In this document: piece after piece, positions 32,992 to 42,114 of the stretch
How the letters are laid out: each line of letters starts with the position of its first letter
Numbering within the stretch: the first letter of the stretch is position 1
Source: Parasalinivibrio latis
GTDB lineage: Bacteria; Pseudomonadota; Gammaproteobacteria; Enterobacterales; Vibrionaceae
Direction: 5' to 3'
Assembly (NCBI RefSeq): GCF_036825535.1
Contig: NZ_CP098812.1
Span: 682,001 to 746,000, forward strand
DNA length: 64,000 nt
Program-made: the position numbers and the translations under genes
The notes under the pieces: model-generated
Seen by the model: the letters and a program-made list of their open reading frames with translations, nothing else
Told to the model about the DNA's origin: nothing
Databases searched by the model: none

Positions 32992-33363
32992 CTAGTCGGA
33001 ATTGTTCAGGTCAGACAGTTGGGCAAGCTCGCGGTGCAATAAATTGTCGTTGCCGACGTTAAGTTCGACCAGTCGTTTTAAATGACTGGCACTATCAATG
33101 TCAATGTGGTTGATGTGAAAGTGAAGATATTGATCGGTTTCTGAGACAAGATCGACTTCCATGTTCAGTTCAATGTCGGATCCGAGCAGGGTAAAAGAGA
33201 CGAAGTAGTCGTTTTCTTCCACTTCATGCCAGTCGCCGGGTCGGGACATCAAAATCCCATTCAGGGACAGGTCGAGAATTTCCGACTGCCAGGCACCGTC
33301 TCTCTGGGTGAGAGTTGCCGGTGTCTTGTAGATGATCCGTGAAAATTTGCGGCGCTCTGGCAT
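32992..33363 (-). CDS. Single-domain PilZ protein (cyclic-di-GMP receptor)
   Basis: 123 residues forming essentially one PilZ domain. RKFSR (residues 5-9) is the RxxxR motif and DLSLNG (about 37-42) is the DxSxxG motif, so the c-di-GMP binding site looks intact. The protein resembles small stand-alone PilZ receptors such as DgrA-type proteins that slow motility. It is the second PilZ gene within 5 kb. The output is unknown. Confidence 0.88.
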   Translation of the reverse strand: MPERRKFSRIIYKTPATLTQRDGAWQSEILDLSLNGILMSRPGDWHEVEENDYFVSFTLLGSDIELNMEVDLVSETDQYLHFHINHIDIDSASHLKRLVELNVGNDNLLHRELAQLSDLNNSD

Positions 33364-33503
33364 GGTTACTCTCCCTTAACTGTTAATACCAGTGTAGGTG
33401 ACCCAGATTGTCCTATCCACTATAAATCAGAGGGTAAGGGCGAAGGGGGGAAGGGGATCACGCTTTGCGCGAAATGCAATGGTACTCATATTGTCGGCAG
33501 CAT

Positions 33504-33529
33504 AAAAAAACCGGGCTAGAGCCCGGTTT
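33504..33529 (-). terminator. Terminator of ettA
   Basis: On the minus strand, AAACCGGGC-tcta-GCCCGGTTT runs into TTTTTT, 20 bases past the ettA stop. A classical Rho-independent terminator. Confidence 0.9.
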
Positions 33530-33549
33530 CATCATCAGACAGCGATTCC

Positions 33550-35217
33550 TTACTTGGAGATACGCTTGTACTTGATACGGTGTGGTTGCGCTGCTTCAGC
33601 ACCCAGGGTCTTCTTCAGCCAGTCACTGTACTCGGTATAGTTACCTTCGAAGAAGTTCACCTTACCCTCGTCACGGTAGTCAAGGATATGGGTTGCGATA
33701 CGGTCCAGGAACCAACGGTCGTGCGAGATAACCATGGCACAGCCAGGGAATTCCAGCAGGGCTTCTTCCAGGGCTCGCAGGGTTTCTACGTCCAGGTCGT
33801 TGGTTGGTTCGTCCAGGAGCAGTACGTTGCCGCCTGATTTCAGCAGTTTCGCCAGGTGGACACGGTTGCGCTCACCACCGGACAGCTCACCGATACGCTT
33901 CTGGTGGTCGCTGCCTTTGAAGTTAAAGCGAGACACGTAGGCGCGTGCAGGGATCTCAAAGTTGTTGATACGGATGATGTCCGCACCTTCAGAGATTTCC
34001 CCGTAAACGGTGTTGCTGTCATTCATGCTGTCACGGAACTGGTCAACCGAAGCCAGTTGTACGGTATCACCCAGCTCGACGCTGCCTGAGTCTGGCTGCT
34101 CTTTGCCGCTCAGCATCTTGAACAGGGTTGATTTACCTGCACCGTTGGCACCGATGATGCCGACAATCGCACCTTTAGGCACACTGAAAGACAGATCATC
34201 AATCAGTACACGGTCACCAAATGACTTGGTCAGGTTCTTCACCTCAACAACCTTGTCACCCAGGCGTGGACCCGGTGGGATAAAGAGTTCGTTGGTCTCG
34301 TTACGGCGCTGGTAGTCTGAGGTGTTGAGTTCCTCAAAGCGGGCCATACGGGCCTTTGATTTCGCCTGACGGCCTTTAGGGTTCTGGCGTACCCACTCAA
34401 GTTCTTTCTCGATGGTCTTCTGGCGAGCTTTTTCCTGGGAAGCTTCCTGTTGCAGACGGGCATCCTTCTGCTCGAGCCAGGAGGTATAGTTACCTTCCCA
34501 TGGAATACCTTCACCACGGTCAAGTTCCAGGATCCAGCCTGCAGCGTTGTCGAGGAAGTAACGGTCGTGCGTGATGGCTACCACAGTACCGGAGTAATCA
34601 ACCAGGAAGCGTTCCAGCCAGCCCACTGATTCAGCATCAAGGTGGTTGGTTGGTTCGTCCAGCAGCAGCATGTCTGGCTTTTCAAGAAGCAGGCGGCAGA
34701 TAGCCACACGGCGGCGCTCACCACCAGAGAGGTGCTTAATCTGCGCATCCCACTCAGGCAGGCGCAGGGCATCGGCGGCACGCTCAAGCATGCTGTCGAG
34801 GTTGTGACCGTCTTTGGTTTGGATCAGGGCTTCCAGTTCACCCTGTTCTTTCGCCAGCGCATCGAAGTCAGCATCCGGTTCAGCGTAAGCTGCATAGACC
34901 GCATCCAGGCGCTGGAGGGCGTTGACCACATCAGCAACTGCTTCTTCCACGGTCTGGCGGACGGTCTTTTCTTCGTCCAGTTTCGGCTCCTGAGGCAGGT
35001 AACCTACTTTCAGGCCTGGCTGTGGGCGGGCTTCACCTTCAAACTCGGTGTCAACACCGGCCATGATGCGGAGAAGGGTGGATTTACCTGCACCGTTCAG
35101 ACCCAGAACGCCGATTTTGGCACCTGGGAAGAAGCACAGGGAAATGTCTTTCAGAATTTGGCGCTTTGGTGGCACGATTTTGCCAACGCGCGACATGGTA
35201 TAAACGTATTCGGCCAT
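33550..35217 (-). CDS. ettA: Energy-dependent translational throttle protein EttA
   Basis: 555 residues (the E. coli length) from the ATG at 35217, protein MAEYVYTMSRVGK. An upstream in-frame extension of 50 codons has no homology and is not part of the gene. An ABC-F protein with two nucleotide-binding domains (Walker A GLNGAGKST and GANGAGKST; signatures LSGGERRR and LSGGERNR; DEPTNHLD and DEPTNDLD). The linker carries the P-site tRNA-interaction arm (QNPKGRQAKSKARMARFEEL). It binds the ribosomal E site and gates elongation with the ADP/ATP ratio. Divergent from slt. Confidence 0.96.
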   Translation of the reverse strand: MAEYVYTMSRVGKIVPPKRQILKDISLCFFPGAKIGVLGLNGAGKSTLLRIMAGVDTEFEGEARPQPGLKVGYLPQEPKLDEEKTVRQTVEEAVADVVNALQRLDAVYAAYAEPDADFDALAKEQGELEALIQTKDGHNLDSMLERAADALRLPEWDAQIKHLSGGERRRVAICRLLLEKPDMLLLDEPTNHLDAESVGWLERFLVDYSGTVVAITHDRYFLDNAAGWILELDRGEGIPWEGNYTSWLEQKDARLQQEASQEKARQKTIEKELEWVRQNPKGRQAKSKARMARFEELNTSDYQRRNETNELFIPPGPRLGDKVVEVKNLTKSFGDRVLIDDLSFSVPKGAIVGIIGANGAGKSTLFKMLSGKEQPDSGSVELGDTVQLASVDQFRDSMNDSNTVYGEISEGADIIRINNFEIPARAYVSRFNFKGSDHQKRIGELSGGERNRVHLAKLLKSGGNVLLLDEPTNDLDVETLRALEEALLEFPGCAMVISHDRWFLDRIATHILDYRDEGKVNFFEGNYTEYSDWLKKTLGAEAAQPHRIKYKRISK

Positions 35218-35418
35218 TTCTGCTTGAAATTCGTTACATAAAGAGAGCTGTATTCTACCCGTTAACTGAGCTAGTTTAACAGTGTAGGAACAAAAGAGTC
35301 TGCGATTTGTCTCTTTATATATCCAGACCGGCTTCCATGAACACGCATTTTGAAGCCTGTCAGACATAACCCCTTAATAAATGGGTGGGAACACACCCAA
35401 CAAAAAGGATCTGCGTCA

Positions 35419-37431
35419 GTGAGAAAAACTATTTTGGGTCAGACCGTTGCACGTTGGATTCGTATGGGACTGCTGGGGGCAGCCGTGGCCAGCCCTGCCG
35501 GTTGGGCAACCACAGTTTCAGAATCAGGATTAACGTCTCCAACCTTGCTTCCATCCGGATCGCTTTCACAACAGGACCGAAAAAAGCTCGACACCCAGCG
35601 CGAGCAATATCTGGCTGCAACCGCAGCTGACGACAAAGGTGATATCAAGACATTTGAAACCCTGTCCCAGGCGTTGAGAGATTATCCACTATACCCATAC
35701 CTGGCTTACCGTGATTTCCGCCGCAGTCTTCCATCACTCAGCCGTGCAGAAGTGGAAGCGTTTATCAAAGAGTACCCGGAAATGCCGTTTACCCAGTCAG
35801 CGAGAACCGCGTATTTTCGCCAATTGGTTAATCAGGCCGAGTGGGCAAAACTGCTGAAGTTCCAGACCCAGATCCCACGAGGGAACTGGTATCAGTGCCA
35901 GTACTACTTTGCCCAGAGCCAGGCGGGTGACAAGAAACTTGCTTTGAGCGGTGCAAAGTCCCTTTTCCTCTCTGGTGAGTCGGTAAGCAGTGCCTGTGAC
36001 CCGCTGTTTAACTTCCTGAAAGACAATGGCGGATTGACCGGGGCGCTTTACCTGGATCGCATGTTGCTGGCGTATGAGCACCACAACTACCGCTTGATGA
36101 AATACCTCAACAAGCAGTTGGATGGCGGTGAGCGAAAGGTCGGCGACCTTATTCTTGACCTGTATCTTAACCCGGACAAGGTGGCTGACTTTTCCAAGAA
36201 GAGCCGGGTAACGCCTTACAACCAGAGGCTGACAGAACTGACTTTCCAGCGGTTGGCAAGAAAAGATGCCAAGAAAGCGATTGAGCAATACCAGCGCACC
36301 GTGGAAGGCCAGCACTACACGGCGGCCAAGCGCCAGAAAATGGCGGAGTATGTTGCTTCACGCCTGATGGCTACTGACAAACCGGAGCTGGGTGAGTGGC
36401 GGGATAAAGTGCTGGCAAAAACATCCAGTGAATCTTTGCTGGAGCGCCGGATCCGCCAGGCCATGCGCGAAGGGGACTGGAACGGCGTGGAAGTGTGGAT
36501 CAACCGGCTTCCTGCCGGGTTGAGGTCATCAAACCGCTGGCAGTATTGGGAAGCCCGTATCCTGGCAAATCAAGGGAAGCGTGCTGAAGCGGCCCAAATT
36601 ATGGAGTCATTGCTGGGAGAGCGGAATTATTACAGTGCGGCTGCGGCAACTTACCTGGGAAAACCTATCCACTACGCTGTAAAAGACGTTGCGCTGGATA
36701 CCCAGGGGCTGGATAAATTCAGCGGCGCATTCTCTCGTATCGGGGAGCTTATAGCCCTCAACAAGGAAAGTGCAGCGAAAAGTGAATGGAACACGGTGCT
36801 TGCACGGGCCGGTGCGAAACAGATCCCCCAGCTTGCGGCTTTTGCGCGTAAGCAGCACTGGTACCACCTGACCGTACAGGCAACGATCAAAGGCAAAATG
36901 TGGGATTACCTGCCTCTTCGCCTGCCGGTTGCCCATAAATGGTGGTACAACTTTTTCAGTGAAAAACGCGATCTGCCGCTGACCACCCTGCTGGCTTTGT
37001 CCCGTCAGGAGAGTGGTTTCTACGCCTCTGCCATCTCCCCGGCAGGAGCCCGTGGGCTGATGCAGGTTATGCCGTCCACCGCCAAGGCCACCGCACGTAA
37101 GATTGATTTCAACTACAAGGGGCGGAATACCCTGACTGAACCCGGCACCAATATCCGGATTGGCAGCGCTTACCTTCGGGAGGTGATGGACAGGTTCGGT
37201 GATAACCGTATCCTGGCTTTTGCTGCTTACAATGCAGGCCCGCACCGGGTTACCAAGTGGCTTAACGGTACTGATGGCCAGTTGGACGCATTTGCTTTTG
37301 TTGAAGCAATTCCGTTTAATGAAACCCGGGGTTACGTTCAGAACGTCTTGATGTACGACATGTATTATCAGGGACTTTTCGGCAAAGAGCAGGTATTCCT
37401 GACGCCGAATGAGTCGACGTTTAAGTACTGA
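35419..37431 (+). CDS. slt: Soluble lytic murein transglycosylase Slt
   Basis: About 670 residues from the GTG at 35419 (AAGGAT 8 bases upstream). A longer in-frame reading from 35350 would bury the signal peptide. The Sec signal peptide runs RKTILGQTVARW...SPAGWA. A long alpha-superhelical U domain (about 60-450) is followed by a C-terminal SLT catalytic domain with SRQESGFYASAISPAGARGLMQVMPSTA; the glutamate in RQESG is the catalytic acid. It cuts peptidoglycan glycan strands with formation of 1,6-anhydro-MurNAc. trpR follows 16 bases later, as in E. coli. Confidence 0.95.
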   Translation: MRKTILGQTVARWIRMGLLGAAVASPAGWATTVSESGLTSPTLLPSGSLSQQDRKKLDTQREQYLAATAADDKGDIKTFETLSQALRDYPLYPYLAYRDFRRSLPSLSRAEVEAFIKEYPEMPFTQSARTAYFRQLVNQAEWAKLLKFQTQIPRGNWYQCQYYFAQSQAGDKKLALSGAKSLFLSGESVSSACDPLFNFLKDNGGLTGALYLDRMLLAYEHHNYRLMKYLNKQLDGGERKVGDLILDLYLNPDKVADFSKKSRVTPYNQRLTELTFQRLARKDAKKAIEQYQRTVEGQHYTAAKRQKMAEYVASRLMATDKPELGEWRDKVLAKTSSESLLERRIRQAMREGDWNGVEVWINRLPAGLRSSNRWQYWEARILANQGKRAEAAQIMESLLGERNYYSAAAATYLGKPIHYAVKDVALDTQGLDKFSGAFSRIGELIALNKESAAKSEWNTVLARAGAKQIPQLAAFARKQHWYHLTVQATIKGKMWDYLPLRLPVAHKWWYNFFSEKRDLPLTTLLALSRQESGFYASAISPAGARGLMQVMPSTAKATARKIDFNYKGRNTLTEPGTNIRIGSAYLREVMDRFGDNRILAFAAYNAGPHRVTKWLNGTDGQLDAFAFVEAIPFNETRGYVQNVLMYDMYYQGLFGKEQVFLTPNESTFKY

Positions 37432-37447
37432 TTGAGTTGGGGCAAGC

Positions 37448-37741
37448 ATGACCGACAAACCGGATTATACCGACTGGCAACAGGTTGCTAAGTTGCTGAA
37501 TACCGCAGGCACACTGGAAGAACGGATTCAACTGTTAACCATGTTACTGACGCCTGATGAGCGTGACACCATGGTGGCGAGGGTCAATATCTTCAATGAA
37601 TTGTTGAAGGGGGATCTGAGCCAAAGGCAAATCAGCCAGATGCTTGGGGTGGGGGTTGCAACCATCACCCGGGGTTCTAACGAACTCAAGCGTTTGGATG
37701 ACGGAGAAAAAGCCTGGCTTGGAAAATTGTTGTCCAAGTAA
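37448..37741 (+). CDS. trpR: Trp operon repressor TrpR
   Basis: 97-residue helical repressor that binds trp operators when loaded with tryptophan. The HTH segment is SQRQISQMLGVGVATITRGSNELK, with the preceding conserved LLTPDERD. Only 16 bases separate it from slt, so co-transcription is likely. yjjX follows on the opposite strand. slt-trpR-yjjX is a conserved gammaproteobacterial neighbourhood. Confidence 0.95.
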   Translation: MTDKPDYTDWQQVAKLLNTAGTLEERIQLLTMLLTPDERDTMVARVNIFNELLKGDLSQRQISQMLGVGVATITRGSNELKRLDDGEKAWLGKLLSK

Positions 37742-37801
37742 AGCGTTTCAAATGGCGAGTTGCGAGTAAGGTTGATATCGCTCTGATATTAAATAAAACC
37801 A

Positions 37802-37821
37802 TCTCGCTTCTCGCTTCTCGC
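37802..37821. repeat. Short TTCTCGC heptamer repeat (3 copies) between trpR and yjjX
   Basis: TCTCGC-TTCTCGC-TTCTCGC lies between the convergent ends of trpR and yjjX. The same unit occurs ten times in tandem at 62181-62250. GCGAG motifs also occur just before it (around 37755-37768), as if they were worn copies. Confidence 0.8.
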
Positions 37822-37823
37822 TC

Positions 37824-38336
37824 TTAAAACAACTCCGGGTTCATAAACGGAATCAGTGCCAGAATAAGGGCCTGGTGATAAACCGAACTACGGGTAAGGC
37901 GGTGTCCGGTCAACATACCGATGGCGCCGCCTTTTTGTTTGACGTTGGTTTCGTTGAACATGGCATCCATAACATCGCCCAGTTCCTTGCCTTCATGAAT
38001 GCCTTTGAGGGCAGCCGGTGGCAGGGGAAGGGATGCCGAACGGGACTTGCTTTTTCGGTTACCATTTTCAATCACCATCCAGGCAAAGGTTAGCTCGCCG
38101 TCAATACCCGCTTCCACCCCGACATAAAAATCCGCATCGGCTGCAGCACGCGCATTGCTTACCCGGTTTCTTGCACCCAGCAACGTTTCCTCACTGCTCA
38201 TTGGCTGGTCAGCGACCCCGCTTGGAACCGATATTCCCTCAAACACAAACCGGCGCTCTGGCAGTGCATCATTGAAGGCATCCTCTACAGCCCTGATTTT
38301 TGCGGGGTTGAGGGAGGCAATAACCACCTTTTCCAT
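37824..38336 (-). CDS. yjjX: Inosine/xanthosine triphosphatase YjjX
   Basis: 170 residues, YjjX/NTPase family; hydrolyses non-canonical purine nucleotides (ITP, XTP) and so keeps them out of RNA. Recognised by VVIASLNPAKIRAVEDAF at the N-terminus, SSEETLLGARNR and the YVGVEAGI segment, which is the Maf/HAM1-like fold pattern. The position next to trpR matches E. coli. Not coupled to its neighbours. Confidence 0.92.
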   Translation of the reverse strand: MEKVVIASLNPAKIRAVEDAFNDALPERRFVFEGISVPSGVADQPMSSEETLLGARNRVSNARAAADADFYVGVEAGIDGELTFAWMVIENGNRKSKSRSASLPLPPAALKGIHEGKELGDVMDAMFNETNVKQKGGAIGMLTGHRLTRSSVYHQALILALIPFMNPELF

Positions 38337-38411
38337 TGTTGGGTACCTGATCGTAATGACAATTCCCGCAACTATAACACGCCTCTGGAAGATATAACCG
38401 GAGCGGAATGA

Positions 38412-39482
38412 TCACTTATGGTGGGTGACCCGTCCGTTTTTCACCCTGATCTCAATCTGGGATGCCTGTGCCGGTGGAATGCTCACCTGGTACTGGGCCC
38501 GGTGTTCTGTAAACAGCCCTTTCTCAGTCAGGCTGGCATTGCTGCCGGATTGTGTCAGCTTTACGGTACTGCCGGGCCATCCGAAGCCTGAAACCTTGCC
38601 TTCCAGCGTTAAGGTGCCATCTTGCGCAGAAGTCACCGTTACCAGTCCTTCCTCAATAAAGATGGTCTTCGGCAAGGCGTCGGCTTGCCACTGATGGCGT
38701 ATTTCACTGTCCACCGGTGTGGCAAGCAAAGCGCCTCCCGCTACCAGCGCCCCAACGACAACAGCACCTGTCGCCAGTTTTATCCTGTGGGCGGAGGGTT
38801 TGAATGCATACCGCTTCCAGCCCTGCCAGTTAACAATTCGGAGGCTGAGCCAGGCGGCGAGAAAAGACATCCAGGCTGACCATATGACGTCGGAAAGGAA
38901 GTGTCCGCCGGCAGCCATACGCGCAGTCCCTGTCAGGGCTCCGAATATAAGAGTGCCGCCTGCCGTAACCGCAGCGACGTAAGGATGGGATGTCATAAGC
39001 GGGAAGACTGCCATGGAAAAGCTGACGGAGCAGTGCCCGCACGGGAATGCCTTTCCTTTTTCACCGAAAGCCGGTTTAAGGGGGGGAAGGTACTCACGTT
39101 GCCCCTGGAATATATCCACCTGAGCCGGACGCGGTCGCCCCCAGTTTTCTTTAAAAATGGCGTTAACCAGAATCCCAGGGCCAATCAGCATGGTAAGGAA
39201 CACTGCCACGGCCGGTTTACGCCAGTTTTTTGCCCGTTCCCAGAAGCAGGACAGCGCAAGTATCAGCAATGGCGTCACGGCGAGCACCAGGCTGAGAACT
39301 GGAATCGCATGATAGAAAAACTGCCAAATGGGAGATTTCCCGGCCGGCCATCCGTTGTTGTACCAGTACCCGGCGGCAGAGAGATCCAAATCTGTCAGCC
39401 AGAAAACCGGAGTGACAAGCAATACCAGTACTGTTGGCCACAACAGCACTTTCAGCGTCGTCCTTGACGCAGTTGTTTTCAT
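38412..39482 (-). CDS. PAP2-family phosphatase with C-terminal extension
   Basis: 356 residues with about six membrane helices. The three PAP2 signature motifs are visible: KENWGRPRPAQ, PCGHCSVSF and RMAAGGHFLSDV. The first two residues of motif 2 are C-G-H-C where PSGH is usual. An additional C-terminal periplasmic domain of about 110 residues (after about 240) is not typical of short PAP2 enzymes and has a beta-rich look. Likely dephosphorylates a lipid phosphate (lipid A, undecaprenyl-PP or phosphatidylglycerol phosphate). It is 2 bases from the GT39 gene upstream, so co-transcribed with it. Confidence 0.88.
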   Translation of the reverse strand: MKTTASRTTLKVLLWPTVLVLLVTPVFWLTDLDLSAAGYWYNNGWPAGKSPIWQFFYHAIPVLSLVLAVTPLLILALSCFWERAKNWRKPAVAVFLTMLIGPGILVNAIFKENWGRPRPAQVDIFQGQREYLPPLKPAFGEKGKAFPCGHCSVSFSMAVFPLMTSHPYVAAVTAGGTLIFGALTGTARMAAGGHFLSDVIWSAWMSFLAAWLSLRIVNWQGWKRYAFKPSAHRIKLATGAVVVGALVAGGALLATPVDSEIRHQWQADALPKTIFIEEGLVTVTSAQDGTLTLEGKVSGFGWPGSTVKLTQSGSNASLTEKGLFTEHRAQYQVSIPPAQASQIEIRVKNGRVTHHK

Positions 39483-39484
39483 GT

Positions 39485-40987
39485 TCAGTAACCCTTAAAA
39501 CCGTCCACCAGCCATACCTGCCAGGTTTCCCCTTCCGCTGTCCCTTTTGAGTTGGGGAATGGCCTCACGGCCTCGCCAAGCAGCTTGCTATCGGTAAAGT
39601 GATCTGCAATGTGCTGGCCGGAGCGCTCCACCAACACAAATGCGCCTTTTTGCCCGTCAGTCAGTGGTGACGTAAGGTCAAACTGACTCTTTATCCCCGG
39701 GCCGGGATGCCAGCTCACCAGGCATGGGTAGCTGTTTCGGAGCTGCCAGCCAAGATGAGAAAGTGCAGAGCGGCTGGATGAGAGGTAGCAGATATCCCTG
39801 GGGACACTGCTGCGCTGCCCTTCAACAGAGAGCGCCCACTCATTCCAGCCGCGGACCCGCTTGAACGGATCCTTGTAATTGAGATCGAACTGGGCCCCGA
39901 CCTTGGGTGCCCAGCTGTCAAAATGGTAGAGGCCGATGGCGAGGAGCAAATTGAGCCCAAGTGCGACCGAGATCCAGTACCGGCCTTTGCTGAGCCACAT
40001 GTGTGTGCAGGCGATGGTTGCGCAGACGATGATGGGGGCAGCCCAGTTCGCGTTGGCTTTCCCGAACATGGCAAAAGCGGCAATGACAAACAGGAAAGGC
40101 AGGGTGAAGGCCAGGTGGAAAGGCCACTGGTCACGCCGGGTAAGACGGAAAAACCAAGCCAGGACGCCGATGTATATAACAGGCCCGAGCAAGGCTGCCT
40201 GCTCCAGAATAAAGTTAACCCCTTTCATCACCCTGACGGGCTTTTCAGCCGCACCGGAGATCTCGACCGTATGTGTCAGCGTGGGGAAGTGGTTGTCGAT
40301 ATTCCAGATAACATTGGGTACGAATACCAGCACCGCGATGGAAACAGCAAACCAGAATTTTGGGGAGATCAGGTAACGCCACTGTCCTGTCACAGCAAGG
40401 TGTACAAGGACACACAGGGAGAAAAGCACCATGGTGTATTTACTGAGCAGGCCGAATCCGCAAACCAGCCCCAGCATTACCCAGTCAAACCAGTTGTCGG
40501 ACTCCAGTGCCTTCAGGTAATAAAGCAGCGCCAGGCTCCAGAAAAGGATCAGCAATACATCGGTGGAAATGATCAAAGCAGAGAGGCTGACTGCCGGGAG
40601 GGTGGCAAACAGCACCGCAGCCCAGCAAGCCGTGTTGGGGCCGTGAAGTCTTTTAGCCAGCAGGAATACAACCAGGGTTGAAAGGGCATAAATCAGGGCT
40701 GACGCCCCTTTGACTACGAGCTGGCTGTCTCCGCCCCAAAAGGTGGAAAACCCAATCAGGAAAGCAATGCCCGGCGGTTTGGAGTAATACCCCCAGGCCG
40801 GTTGTTGGGCCCACAACCAGTAATACGCTTCGTCTACATGCAGCTCTAACGTGGATGCGTCTATCACCCACAGTCGGTACACAGTAAGTGAAAAGAGTAA
40901 GGTCAGCAGTACAAACGGGAATGAGGTAAAACGTGAGTCGCTGGACGCGGCAATATTCGGTTCTGACATCTTCGGTTGTGTTTCCAT
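39485..40987 (-). CDS. GT39-family (ArnT/PMT-like) membrane glycosyltransferase
   Basis: 500 residues, about a dozen membrane helices in the first 350 residues and a soluble C-terminal part. The first periplasmic loop has HVDEAYYWLWAQQPAWGYY, with the acidic pair expected of GT39 polyprenyl-phosphate-sugar transferases. It should move a sugar from polyprenyl phosphate to an acceptor on the periplasmic face. The acceptor (lipid A, glycan or protein) cannot be told from sequence. Leftward set: flippase-like gene, this gene, PAP2 gene. Confidence 0.87.
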   Translation of the reverse strand: METQPKMSEPNIAASSDSRFTSFPFVLLTLLFSLTVYRLWVIDASTLELHVDEAYYWLWAQQPAWGYYSKPPGIAFLIGFSTFWGGDSQLVVKGASALIYALSTLVVFLLAKRLHGPNTACWAAVLFATLPAVSLSALIISTDVLLILFWSLALLYYLKALESDNWFDWVMLGLVCGFGLLSKYTMVLFSLCVLVHLAVTGQWRYLISPKFWFAVSIAVLVFVPNVIWNIDNHFPTLTHTVEISGAAEKPVRVMKGVNFILEQAALLGPVIYIGVLAWFFRLTRRDQWPFHLAFTLPFLFVIAAFAMFGKANANWAAPIIVCATIACTHMWLSKGRYWISVALGLNLLLAIGLYHFDSWAPKVGAQFDLNYKDPFKRVRGWNEWALSVEGQRSSVPRDICYLSSSRSALSHLGWQLRNSYPCLVSWHPGPGIKSQFDLTSPLTDGQKGAFVLVERSGQHIADHFTDSKLLGEAVRPFPNSKGTAEGETWQVWLVDGFKGY

Positions 40988-41070
40988 CTGCCTGCAATAG
41001 ATTGCAATAAGGCGCTGTTTTTAAGCGTCAATACTCATACAGCAGGCACGCTAACTGATAAAGGACTCAG

Positions 41071-42003
41071 TTATACCGAATTTCTGTTACTAATTTGTTT
41101 GTTTGATGTCTTAAATATGATAACAAGGAGCAGACTCACAAATACAAGGGTCATATGTATGGCGATGCTTGCACTGACCATGGATGCAATAAGTGCCTGA
41201 TCTGCACCGGCTAACGCTGTCAGTGCATAACCGGCCTGGTATGTCCCCAGGTTCCCGGGCAAGTTAAACGGCATGGCTGATGCCAGTTCTCCGCCAATGA
41301 CGCCAAGTGTTGCCACAAGCCAGGGACTGCCGGTCATCACAGCCACGGTGAGGACAAGTCCAGCGAGCTTTAACACCCAGATAAGCAGAGTCTGGGCAAG
41401 AAATGCCAGCCAGTGGAGGGCTGAGGACGGGAACGACCAGGAAAGTGCATTCAGGGTCTTGAGGACAAAGGCCGGGAGGGAGGGATGCGATTCACACCAG
41501 CGCTTTAGCGGGCGGTGAAACAGGGAGAGAAACAGAAGCCCCAAAGCCGGGAGAGCGAAAACCGCCGCAGCCGGCCCGGAAACGCCGACAGGGGAGAGCG
41601 CCAGCGCAACAGCACCCAGCAGGCAGAGTCCCGCCAGGTCACCAAGCCGGAACAGCAGCAGCAGGGCGCTGCCATCATAGGCACTGATACCAAAGCGGCG
41701 ATTGAGTAAAATCGGGAAAGAGGCTTCACCGGTACGTGCCGGGAGCAGGTTATTCAGGGCTGTGTTGTAGACGATAATTTCCAGTGTCTGACCAAAGTGT
41801 GCTTCTGAACCCCGCCGGTTGAGCTCGCTGTAAAGCCGCCAGGCGCGCAACCCGTAAGAGAGCAAAATGGAAACAGCCATAATGGCAACCAGCGTTGGAG
41901 TCAGCCCGCTGAGCACGTCCCACACGGTTGGCCAGCCAATCAGCCAGTGTATGGCAAGCGCAAATAAAAGCAGTGAGAGAAGTGTTACTGATAGTTGTCT
42001 CAT
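41071..42003 (-). CDS. Flippase-like integral membrane protein (lysylphosphatidylglycerol synthase TM family)
   Basis: 310 residues, about eight membrane helices over the full length. The conserved segment NTALNNLLPARTGEASFPILL and the later GGELASAMPFNLPGNLGTYQAG fit the LPG_synthase_TM/UPF0104 family (AglD, MprF membrane domain). Members are proposed lipid-linked-substrate flippases. It is divergent from the GT2 gene, with a GT39 gene downstream, so a role in moving polyprenyl-phosphate-sugar across the membrane is a reasonable inference. Confidence 0.82.
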   Translation of the reverse strand: MRQLSVTLLSLLLFALAIHWLIGWPTVWDVLSGLTPTLVAIMAVSILLSYGLRAWRLYSELNRRGSEAHFGQTLEIIVYNTALNNLLPARTGEASFPILLNRRFGISAYDGSALLLLFRLGDLAGLCLLGAVALALSPVGVSGPAAAVFALPALGLLFLSLFHRPLKRWCESHPSLPAFVLKTLNALSWSFPSSALHWLAFLAQTLLIWVLKLAGLVLTVAVMTGSPWLVATLGVIGGELASAMPFNLPGNLGTYQAGYALTALAGADQALIASMVSASIAIHMTLVFVSLLLVIIFKTSNKQISNRNSV

Positions 42004-42114
42004 TGATGTAACAAATCCATATGATTCACGTCATTTATTCTTTCTACCATAAAAACCTTGTGTTACAGATAGGTGCTCATCTTGTAGTAATGCGCTATGG
42101 AAGGCGAATAAAGA

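Noticed and set aside
35218..35367. Fifty-codon N-terminal extension of ettA
   Set aside because: No similarity to EttA; the ATG at 35217 gives exactly the E. coli length and start.
39923..40681. A 252-codon + strand frame
   Set aside because: It is antisense to the GT39 gene, has low-complexity hydrophilic composition and no recognisable domain.
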